From NCBI GenBank assembly GCA_030704615.1, contig CM060732.1:12586001-12650000 (forward strand): a stretch of 64,000 bases of DNA, read 5' to 3'. Source of the stretch: Takakia lepidozioides (Eukaryota; Streptophyta; Takakiopsida; Takakiales; Takakiaceae). Under the pieces are notes generated by a model. That model saw nothing but the letters and a program-made list of their open reading frames with translations. It searched no databases and was not told the origin of the DNA. Positions 55,102 through 64,000 of this stretch are shown in pieces. The translations under genes were made by a program, and so were the position numbers. Each line of letters opens with the position of its first letter. Position 1 is the first letter of the stretch.

Positions 55102-56576
55102 TCAGGTATTCCCAAAAGAAGAGGACGGAAGACCTCTCGTGCCCACCCTTGATGGAGAGGAATTAACAATAGAAACCTCCACAACATCTGATACAACATC
55201 CTCCGGAGACAATCCAAAGGTCGAAGGGGTACAATAGCCATCAACAATTGCCCTCAACCCATCAACGACACCATCAACGACACCATCCGTGACGGGAATG
55301 CTAACACCAGTAGGAAGCTCCATTTCCAATGTCTGCGTCTGTGGGATGTGGTCGATGGAGGACAGTTGTGACTGCCTTAAAGTGTCAGGGTTCCGAACGA
55401 GATCTTGTGTGTTTCCAGCAGATGTGATGTCCTCGGTTATGGGGAATTGTGCCGGCAACGGATTGGCAGGAGTGTCAATGAGCTCTGTATTGCTAACACC
55501 ATGAAGTAACTGTGGAGTGGGAAGCTCTGTTTCCATTGTCCTTATCTAGGTCTGGGACTGGGTGAGGTTCTCCACTGTAGACAACTGTGATTGCCTCAGA
55601 TTTGCATCGTCTTGTTCGGCGACTGGTGTGGTTCCTGCAGATGTGATGTCCTCAGTTACTGGAAGGTCTTGTGGACGTAAAAAAGTTTGAGTGACTGTGG
55701 GGACCTGTGTTCCACCAGGAGAGGACAACAAGCATGGTTGCAGTGCCGGCCGCCGAGCCCTGGAGAACGGGAGACCCCCCGTGATAAGGTCTGCGGAAAG
55801 AACGTAGTCGACTTGACTGGGTGTCATCTCAGAAAAGTACGACATCGCAAGAAGCCTATCCCCATTCTGTATATTGGACTTGGGAAGTAATGTCAATGGA
55901 GGCATTCGTTGGCCCTCCAAAATGAAATTTTGACTCAACCCTGTTGACCACTTCGTCCTCATCAATATTGATAATCTCCCTGTGCATGCCCGCATTGACT
56001 TGCACTCTTGCATCGATCTGAGGATTTAATAGCTGGCGAGTTGAGATATTCGGGGGCCTAGAGGATATTGGTTCCGGGGAGAACTGAAGCGTACCGCCCG
56101 TCGTCCGCCGGCCTCTGGCTTGCCCGTCTGGCGAAATATTTTCTGACTCCACGTCGCGTACATCCTCCACCAGTCGAATGCTGGATAAATGGGTTATGAA
56201 ACATTGGGCTCTGCTGCATGCCATTGGATTCAGTCTCACTGTCTTCATCTTCCTCCAAGTGCACAGGTCTATTTCCGGCTGTATCTGGTTGTGTTAGTAA
56301 ATCCTTTCAAGAGTTGGTATCGCGGGACATTTGTGACCTCTCCTGGCGACCTTGACTTCTTTCAGAACGAGCGTGTGTAACTGGTGAAGACTCCACAATA
56401 CCTTCACCCCCAACAGATTCCTCGCCCCTGCCCTTAGATTCCGAGGAGGATTGCGCCTTTTCGGCAGAAACCTTTGAACGCAGCAATCTGATAAGGTTGA
56501 AGGATTTCTCAGCAGAGGCTCTTGCTGAGACCATACGACCAGGGTGCGTTACTTCCAACACCCTACAGTTCAATTC
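55102..56576 (-). pseudogene. G5 C-terminal exons: post-motif I and disordered tail
   Basis: The exon begins at 56576 after a CAG acceptor. It continues the methyltransferase-like fold in frame from 58474 (ELNCRVLEVTHPGRM, then FNLIRLLRSK), then a Ser/Glu-rich tail, followed in other frames by FHFGGPTNASID and SYFSEMTPSQVDYVLSADLI. The latter parallels the FFAR...SP...L box of G3 and F. Two tandem copies of a block of about 45 residues follow (PVTEDITSAGTTPVAEQ and PITEDITSAGNTQDLVR; LRQSQLSTVENL and LRQSQLSSIDHI), separated by an in-frame TAG at 55546. At least two frame changes; this may be multiple exons. Confidence 0.5.
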
Positions 56577-58473
56577 CTGATGGATAAAAAATTAACCGGT
56601 TAGTAACTTTCAGTAACTGGGCAGTCCCAACAGAAAGATGTTAATGGTCAAAGGAGGACGGGAGGCCTCCCGTCGAACGATGTAATTTAATTAGAATAAA
56701 TTGGAACTTCTGCCATCTCACACTCTCAACCCATCATAATTTCATGCATTAACCGAGCAAACACATTTAAGGCTTGTGCAGGGCCAGAACTACATGAAGG
56801 CCACACACGATTTTAGATTACATCGCCAGTGTGACCCTCTGTAACTATTTGGCTACACCTAGAAATGTCCCGTAATGAATGTTACTAATCACTTGGGTTG
56901 TTACTAATCAAATAGGATATTCAATGGACCTCTGCCGACTCACACTTTCCGCCCATCATCATAAGCAAGAACCATTCAGGCTTGTGCATGCCAAGAATTA
57001 CATGAAGGCCACATAAGATTTTAGATTACATCGCCAGAGTGTAACATAAAGACTTGTGTGACCCTTTGTAACTATTTGGCTGCACCCCAAAATGTCCCAT
57101 AATGAATGTTACTAATCAAATGGGTATCAGTAGGAATTGGCAATGTATGAAGGGAGGTGTCCCGTCATAGGACGTAAACAAAAAATCAATATAATTCAGA
57201 ACAACATCCTTATAAACTATTCCATCTCACGTATGTACGTACATACATACTTCCATCTCACACATTAAACCCATCATTTTAAGCAATAACAGAGGACTCA
57301 TTTTCAGAGACATAGAATGTCCTTGCCCACAAATTGATCCACAAGATCTTAGATAAAGTCTTGTGTATCACATTGTAGGAATGCGCATGCACTCACAACG
57401 GGAGGTCTCCCGACATAGTAAAGCCAGGAGATCTCCCGTCAATCCACGTCTGCCAGCAAACACTTTCAACCCATCATCATTTGAAGCAAGGATATAGCAT
57501 TCAAAGCAGAGACATTCTTGCATGTGCATGGCCATAGTTACAAAGTGATCCCCAAGATGTTAGATAACATCGCAAGTGTGTTAACTAAAGTCTTGTGTAT
57601 GGAATGTAGTTAATCACGTGGGTATCAGTAGTGTTTTTGAAACAATAGTCTAGCGTGAGGTTCATCTCAAATGATTGTTCAAATGAATGGTCAAAAGGTT
57701 GTTCACTGGACTTCTGCCAAAAACACTTTCAACCCATCATCATTCTTAGCAGTGACAATTCAGGCTTGTGCATGGCCATACTTACATGAAAGCCACGCAA
57801 GATTTTAGATTACATCGCCAGTGGTACGTAATATAAAGACTTGTGTCGCCCTCTATAAGTATTTGGCTGCACTCCAAATGTCCAGATCACTTGGGTATCA
57901 GTAGCGTGTCGTGCCAGCCAAGTCCTACTCGAGGTTCATCTTGAAATACTTGAATGGTCAATGGACCGGAAGGGAGAAGGTTTCAATGATCCAAATTCTA
58001 CGAATTGGATACAGTGAAAGACACAGATGAACCTGGACAAAGAAGGAAGGGAGGTCTCCTGTAGAAGGAGGTCAAAAAATCACATGGAAACTATGGTGAC
58101 TTCCTACGCACACTTTCAACCCATCATCTGAAGCAATATGAGAGCTCTCACAATATGGGAATACTTCAAGATTTCTGTCTGGCCATACTTACCAAGTTAA
58201 CTACAAGATCTTATCCAACATTGCCAGTGTTGCATAAAGTCTTGTGGTTTACGAGGTAATCTGTTCAGGCACTCTTGAAATCCCCGTAATAAATGTCTGG
58301 TTAATCACTTGGGTATCACTAGTGTCCTGATTGAACTTAATCAACCGCCGGATGTATCCCGCTAAACGAACGACGGGAGATCTCCCGTCACTGGACGAAG
58401 CAATTTCACAAAGCAAATTAACATTTGAGTCAATGGACGAAGCAAATTAAGATTTGAGTTTGTAGGTTCTTAC
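56577..58473 (-). repeat. G5 1.9-kb intron of degenerate tandem repeats with palindromes
   Basis: Intron by GT-AG (donor at 58473, acceptor at 56577). It consists of about six diverged units of 250-350 bp with CACTTTCAACCCATCATCAT, GGCTTGTGCATGGCCATA, AGATTTTAGATTACATCGCC and AATCACTTGGGTATCAGTAG. Palindromes: GACGGGAGGCCTCCCGTC (56657-56674, perfect), GGGAGGTGTCCCGTC (57151), ACGGGAGGTCTCCCGA (57400), GGAGATCTCCCGTC (57427), GGGAGGTCTCCTGT (58048) and GACGGGAGATCTCCCGTC (58372-58389, perfect). Confidence 0.8.
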
Positions 58474-59740
58474 CAGAAGCGAGTATGTGACAATCCCGCC
58501 ACAATACACATTGACAACGGAAGAGCCCTCCGGACAGAAGGTCTCAACAACCTGGTCGATGGCCGATGATCGGATCTCATTGTTGTAGTAGCGACTTTGC
58601 AGAGGATTTTCAGATTCTTCCACCTCTGTACGTAGCACTCTTGGGATGTATCGATCGTCGGCTCTGATGCTCCTCCGCACAACCTCGTCCACGTTGTCCC
58701 ACTCCGCGTCTGCCATCGGAAAAATGAAATGGAAATGAATTACTGGAGTCTCAAAATTCCTTGTCTTGAAAAAACTCTCCCTCTTCGATGGAATGTAGAA
58801 GCTCGTCTCTAGAAGGAATTTCCCCTTTGTGGATTGAATGTATGCTATCAGCTCACGATGAGAGCTATCAGTATCGGTGATGACACAGAATACGTTGGTC
58901 CTGATTTTTCTTGACCTCATGCCATTGAAGAGGTCGGCGAACTCATTCTCCGTCCAAGGCTCGATCTTGTCTGGACGCTCATTCAATGTGCTGATCATGA
59001 TGAGCGAAACAACTTCAAATGCTTTTGTGGCAAACATTGCCACCGTCCCAATCTCCCGAGCCCTGTTTCCAATCTCGCACACACTGTAAACTCTATCAAG
59101 CGAACCTCGTGGAGTCTCTGCAAGCGGTTTCACGGCTTGAATTAATTCAGAAATTGAAGTGGTTGCTTTTGCTTTCCCGTCGTTGGCTTCATTTTTGCGT
59201 CAAGGTAGGGGTTCCCGAGAGCATTCTTAAAGTGCACAAACTGGGCCTTGTTGATTTCGTACTTATGTTTGATGGCGGTCCACTCCATCCTTGTGTATGG
59301 ATGTCGGTTGTCCTTCGTTGGCTCCTTAAATCCAAAACCGACCATGATATCATCAATTATGTGCCTCCTCAACTTCTTGTACTTGCAATAATCCTCTAGA
59401 CTCAGAACATCGGGGTCAGGCCCAGTGTATGGATGACGCATCGACACTTTGTTTTTGAGTAACATGTGGGCAACCTTCCAAATCTGGTTGTCGTCCAAAC
59501 CCTGCAGTCGAGCAACGCTAGATTTTTTGAGCGCTGGCTGCTCTTTCATAGGGATATTCCCTTTGGAGTCAATGAGCTCGCCCTTCTCCCATTTCATGAA
59601 CACTCTTGTCCAGTAATTCCAGGTCCGATCGGAGGTGAACACAAGTGGCATTGCCTCTTTGTCGCTTTTCACATCCAGAATGGTTTGAGCTTCGACCATG
59701 AAATCCTGCACATACCAGCAAGTGTAGTTAACTACCATGG
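58474..59740 (-). pseudogene. G5: helical region and DNA-methyltransferase-like domain
   Basis: From about 59705 the frame reads FMVEAQTILDVKSDKEAMPL, TSDRTWNYWTRVFMKWEKG, MRHPYTGPDPDVLSLEDYCK. A frameshift near 59180 leads to SELIQAVKPLAETPRGSLDR. The methyltransferase-like part follows: VVSLIMISTLNERPD at the place of motif IV, TNVFCVITDTDSSHREL, HFHFIFPM, then NPLQSRYYNNEIRSSAIDQV and motif I-like GSSVVNVYCGGIVTYSLL, ending at donor 58474. Compared with G3, the Asp and Pro of the motif IV box are replaced, so catalysis is unlikely. The order IV then I and the NPLQSRYYNN helix before motif I fit permuted N4/N6 enzymes. The ParB half is absent. Confidence 0.55.
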
Positions 59741-60289
59741 GAGGTCTCTCTTCCTAACTTTCACATTCAGCCAACACTTCCTGACTTCCAGCTAACTCCA
59801 GCACTTCAAACACTTCCAGCTAACTTCCTACCAACACCTTCAACTGATGATTTAAAACAACCAAGAGGATGTTGACAATTGGTCACTCTTTTTGGAGTGT
59901 CTCCTACTTTGTATTGCGGTGCTTCTTCATTTCCTCTTTCTGGAGACATTCTCGACCTGGAATAGAGTCAAACCTCTGTACAGAAACCCTTAAGTAACCA
60001 AGAGACAATCACATCATGAAGCATCATCCCTAACTTCAAGTCTTGATGGTGCGTGGATCTCTTCCAGATCGAGAATGTCACCAGATTGGAGAAAGAGAGA
60101 AGCACCGCAAAACAAAGCAGAACACATCCCAGATGACCTCAACGGAAGAGAAGTTGTTGGGACAACGAATGTGGTTGCTGGTGTGGGCGATGAAATTGGA
60201 TTTCGATCGACTATAATGTAGACATCCATTGCATTGCTGCAGTGATAGATGAATAGAAAGAAAGGACGGGAGACCTCCATCTCCTCCAA
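59741..60289. other. Deleted centre of element E
   Basis: About 550 bp between G5 and transposase E. Contains GGGAGGTCTCTC (59739) and GACGGGAGACCTCCATC (60265) sites and C/T-rich CACTTCCAGCTAACTTCC repeats (59780-59840). No gene. Confidence 0.5.
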
Positions 60290-60852
60290 CCGTTTGGCCC
60301 GTGAAGGTGGGAACACATCCCAGCTTTCAGGAGATTGAAATGCTGGAGGAGGCAGGTTTTTCCCTTGCGAGACAACCCCAACTCCATGCATGTGCTACTA
60401 CTTCTGCGTCCTCCCGGGTCCCCCCGGCAAATCCTGACTTGTGGCCAACCAAACGAGATGGAAAGCTCGTTCGGCGTTTCCCTCCAACCGCTGAACACTT
60501 TGGCAAAGTGGAGTCCGCAAGAATGCTCCAAGCTCGTGTTGGAAGCACCACAGAAGGACCCGATCCAGGATATGGTCGGGTATTCACAATCATCACTTCC
60601 ACATCTGCTGTTCATGACAGGACCTAAGACATCACGGTTTCCAATTTCCCCAATTGCACATGTCCTGATTTTGTGAATATGCTATCAACCAGTTTGGGCA
60701 AGAGAGGTAAATTCATACCCTGCAAACATTTGTATTTCATATTTTTGAAGAGGATGGTTTGCGATCCCAAACGTGACAACTTCATTCACCAGGCCACTAT
60801 GAGTTTCAACGAGGTCGATACTCTTTTGCAGCGGGATACAACACATGGGTAG
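60290..60852 (+). pseudogene. MULE transposase E, C-terminal fragment with SWIM finger
   Basis: Begins within the block preceding the SWIM domain (MLEEAGFSLARQP, KLVRRFPPTAEHFGKV, DPGYGRVFTIITSTSAVHD) and hits a TAA after HDRT (60625). It continues after a shift with the zinc finger CTCPDFV...CKHLYFIFLKRM (Cys 60655 and 60661, Cys 60721, His 60727), then FIHQATMSFNEVDTLLQRD and a TAG. More diverged than A, C and D, consistent with its different palindrome family. Confidence 0.8.
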
Positions 60853-61287
60853 CATCAACTATGCAATGTGGTATGTGGTCGACCATGATTTGAAATGTGT
60901 AATTCACATCAATTCGTACGGAGTGAGCTCTGAGTGACAACTTTTAGGTAGTGCACATTTGTCATTGCACCGTTCGAAGTCTACATGTCTTGCTGTCGCT
61001 ATGCACTACAATCATCTTTTGAAGATGATCCTAACTCTCATTGTTATTTGAGGAGGGAGGAAGGTCTTCCCGTGGCAGCCTTTATGGCGCACACTTTGTG
61101 AGGATATTTTTTCGTCCTCGTAATTGTAAAAGTGAAACAAGCATTTGTAATTGCACAATGTTGGATGCTGCAATTGTAGGCCTCAACGCTCGTCTTGATT
61201 CTATTTAGGCAAGATTCCCTGCATTAATTCCACGATCATAGGACCATCCACGATTATAGGCGGCGCATGTTAATGTTGACGTGGCAG
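60853..61287. other. 3' flank of element E
   Basis: No gene seen. Holds one more palindrome-like site, GGAGGAAGGTCTTCCCGTGG (61055-61074), of the G4/G5 type. Confidence 0.45.
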
Positions 61288-61440
61288 ATGACGGACAGTG
61301 CCACGTCATCATTTACCGCCACATCAGCATGCTGACATGACGTTCATGCCACGTCAGCGTGTGTGCAGGCTCACGCCACGTCAGCTGGCGTGAGCGTACG
61401 CTCGCGCAACGCTCACGCGCAACGCTCACGCCATTGCGTC
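61288..61440. repeat. GC-rich inverted and direct repeats next to Ty3 break
   Basis: Repeated CCACGTCAGC and CAACGCTCACGC units with short dyads, for example GCTCACGCC (61369-61377) against GGCGTGAGC (61387-61395). It borders the point where the Ty3 copy is cut (about 61450). Confidence 0.65.
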
Positions 61441-61444
61441 GTTG

Positions 61445-64000
61445 CTTCTGAAATGGTTCAGTAGGCATCGTAGGATGCAAAGCCATCTTTCCAGATCTCT
61501 GCAATGGTCCTAGCCTTTGACACTCATCACAACTCTTGCAATACTTGTGTACATCCTTGAACAAAGTAGGCGACCAGTAACCTGCAAGTAGTATCTTCCT
61601 ACTGGTAGTCTCCTCTCCAAAATGTCCTCCAGCCACTCATTTATGAACTTCCTCCAAAACTTTATTTACTTCATGGTGGTACAAGCATCGTTTCAGAACT
61701 CCATCAGGTCCTAGCTTATACATTCTGCTGCCTATCATAGTGTAAGGTAAATGATAGCTATATATTCTTTTTCTCTGTTCTTTCCCATAACTGGGTGGGC
61801 ACTGACCATGAGTAAGGTAGTATCTGATTGGCCACTGCCAATCTAACCAATCATCCTTGCACCTCCACTGCAAATAGACTCGCATCAGGTAATTGGTCTT
61901 CTACTCCCGTGGCGGGCTCTCCTGTTGTTAGGCGTGACAAGTGATCTGCCACAAGATGCAAACGGCCAGGCTTGTAAACAACTTCAAATTCAAACTCGTG
62001 CAAGATTATTAACCATCTTGTTATCCTGCCACTTATCAAAGGCTTGTTCACCAGATAAATCAAAGCCCGATGATCCACATAAAACATAAACTTCCTTCCC
62101 AATAGGTAATGCCTGAATTTCTTGACTGCATAAATCATTGCCAATGCTTCTCTTTCAGTTGTGCTATAGTTCCTTTCAGCACTGTTGAATAATCTGCTAG
62201 CATAGTACACAGGTGAATCTATATTTCCTGTGATATTTTGGGCTAACACAACTCCCAATGCTTCTCCTGAGGCATCACAGTGTACATGAAATACTACGTG
62301 CCAGTGAGGGTTAATCAGCACAGGTGTAGTTGTTATTGACAATGTTAGTTCCTCAAAAGCCTGTTGATATTTAGCTGTCCATGTAAACACTGCATCCTTC
62401 TTCAGAAGCTTGCTCAAAGGTGCAGCCATCTGTGCATACCGTCTAACAAACCTTCTGTAATAACTGGTTTGTCCAAGGAATCTCCTTAGACTTTTAACAT
62501 TTCCTGGTGGTGATGATGCTTTAACGGCCTCCGTCTTTCTAGGGTCCACAAGTAATCCCTTACACACAATGTGTCCCAGAAGTACCCCTGATTTCACACA
62601 GAAAGTACATTTTTCTGGATTCAGACCCAGACCTCTCATCCTGCATCTAGCCAAACATAACTCCAATTATGCAAGTGCTCATTCTTAGAACTGTACACAC
62701 TGAAATCATCTAAGAACACTTGCATGAAATCATCCAGATACTCATGGAAGGATTAACTTATCACTCTTTGAAATGTTGTTGGTGCATTACAAAGTCCAAA
62801 AAGCATGACTTTGTATGCATAAGCACCCCACTCTGTGATGAAAGCTGTCTTTCCCTGGTCTTCTTCTGCCACCTGTACTTGGTTATACCCACAGAAGCCA
62901 TCCATGAATAAGTACATCTCATGGCCAGCCACAGTGTCCAATACAGCCTCTATGAATGGCAAGGGAAAATGATCTTTCTTTGTACAAGCATTCAGCTTCT
63001 TATAGTTCACACACACTCTCAGTTTACCATTCTTCCTGGGAACTATCACAATGGGTGACAACCAAGTTGTATACTCTATCGGGTATATGAACTTAGCCTC
63101 AGCCAACTTCTTGATCTCTTCCCCAACCTTCTGTGCATAGTTGGGATTCATCCTATACCTTGCATGTGTGATTGGTACTGACCCTGGTTCCAATTCAATC
63201 TTATGCTAACAGATCTCAGGTGGTATCCCTTTCAGATCCTCATAACTCCACGCAAATACATCTCTGTATTTGATGAACAGACTCTTGGCTTCCTCAAAGA
63301 ATTCTGGCTCCAAATCAGCCCCCACTTTCACCAATATTGGTTCCTCCTCCGTTCCCACATTCACTTCTCTCACCTGCTCCTCAGTTGTGATTGTCCATCC
63401 AGCCACTACTTCATCCTGCAAACTCACAGTGGCTGGTTCTTCTAGGATTTCCATTCTCCCTCTCTTTCCTCATAGAAATGTGGTGGGTAACTACTTGTTT
63501 CACCCTCAATTGGAGTGGCTGTTACTGCACCACAGCAGATACCTTTAAAACAACTCAGACCTCCCAGTTGCATTTTTGCAACCTATTCCCACTCTGGGTG
63601 TGCAACAAACAGGGTAGCTTCCTGCTCCTCATCAAGTCCTCCCCTCCAGACATACTCTCTGACTCCACGAGGTCTTCTGGTAGCAGGTAGCCTACTGGAT
63701 TTCTTAGTGGTGACCTGTATCTTGTGCTTCCCATCATGTACAGTCAGTAACTGAAATTCCAGTCATGGAATACCCTGGCCTGTTTCAGCCATGGTCGACC
63801 CAGTAATAAGGAGTAAGCTTCCATAACATCGTCCATTTTCAACACAGTCACTGTGATCTTAAATATCATCTTCTGAATCTGTATCTTAACTCCCTTTATC
63901 AAGCCTAAAGGCTGTACACTCCTTTGATCTGCCATTGTTACTGTGAATGGGGCTGGTTTCATACTACTGAGACCAAGCTTCTGCCTTAATTGGTCTGTCA
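61445..64000 (-). mobile_element. Ty3-type LTR retrotransposon 1, second copy (minus), truncated
   Basis: Same family as 5.9-12.0 kb. Reading from the window edge: protease C-terminal half (SLLLGRPWLKQARVFHDWN, 63744-63962), linker (EPEFFEEAKSLFIKYRDVF), RT (TTWLSPIVIVPRKNGKLRVC; FLDDFSVYSS near 62700), RNase H (YFASRLF-like; FYVDHRALIYLVNKP), integrase zinc-binding HHCC (GHFGEETTSRKILLAGYW, CKSCDEC). It ends after MPTEPFQK at about 61450. The RT frame is broken by a TAA near 62753 and a shift near 62665. It continues beyond 64000 toward gag. Confidence 0.9.

Larger units (their letters stand above)
55102..61100 (+). mobile_element. Composite element E/G5 with central deletion
   Basis: Divergent remnants: G5 (minus; helical and methyltransferase-like part only) and transposase E (plus; C-terminal part only). 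The ParB half of G5 and the N-terminal and DDE part of the transposase, which should lie in the middle, are absent, as is the central array. Palindromes of the GACGGGAGATCTCCCGTC type occur throughout. No terminal motif was found. G4 at 22-26 kb carries the same palindrome family and the complementary ParB half. Confidence 0.6.

Overview
Eukaryotic, intron-rich, TE-dense DNA. A decayed F-box/kelch gene of the plant type, a tRNA-iMet-type primer binding site (TGGTATCAGAGC) and plant-like Ty3 elements point to a streptophyte with a large genome. A charophycean alga such as Chara would fit, but this is inference. I see no rRNA, tRNA or CRISPR. Nearly every coding region belongs to a mobile element, and most reading frames carry frameshifts or stops. 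I cannot tell true decay from assembly indels.

Layout. 0.5-1.4 kb: F-box/kelch pseudogene (-). 1.7-2.3 kb: coiled-coil ORF (+). 2.30-4.94 kb: internally deleted Mutator-like element A with terminal repeats and a perfect 9-bp target-site duplication. 5.9-12.0 kb: Ty3 element (+), 3' truncated. 12.5 kb: SINE-like unit. 13.4-15.8 kb: second Ty3 type (-) with PBS and LTR. 15.96-21.55 kb: deleted element F with large satellite arrays. 21.9-25.9 kb: promoter array, Ser/Thr-Pro-Tyr repeat protein and ParB-like gene G4. 25.96-33.7 kb: transposase B (-) and ParB gene G1 (+). 33.7-42.8 kb: element C with transposase (-), palindrome array and ParB gene G2 (+). 42.8-54.6 kb: element D with ParB-methyltransferase gene G3 (-), palindrome array and transposase (+). 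55.1-61.1 kb: element E with methyltransferase-like gene G5 (-) and a transposase C-terminal fragment (+). 61.4-64.0 kb: another copy of the first Ty3 element (-), running off the window.

The main discovery is a composite DNA transposon seen in several diverged copies. One arm encodes a MULE-type DDE transposase with an N-terminal GCM1/WRKY-like zinc finger and a C-terminal SWIM zinc finger. The other arm, always transcribed divergently, encodes a multi-exon protein with a ParB/DGQHR-like N-terminal domain, a helical middle and a permuted N4/N6 DNA-methyltransferase-like C-terminus. Termini share GAGGTTTRCTATTTCATGAG followed by reiterated CATGAGCGG. Each copy carries its own family of short perfect palindromes between the two genes, in their introns and near the ends: GAAATCCGGCGCCGGATTTC (F), GAATGTCGTTGACGACATTC (B/G1), GAAATGCGGCGCCGCATTTC (C/G2), AATTTCGGCGCCGAAATT (D/G3), GACGGGAGATCTCCCGTC (G4 and E/G5). 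The palindromes may be recognition or modification sites for the element's own proteins; that function is inference.
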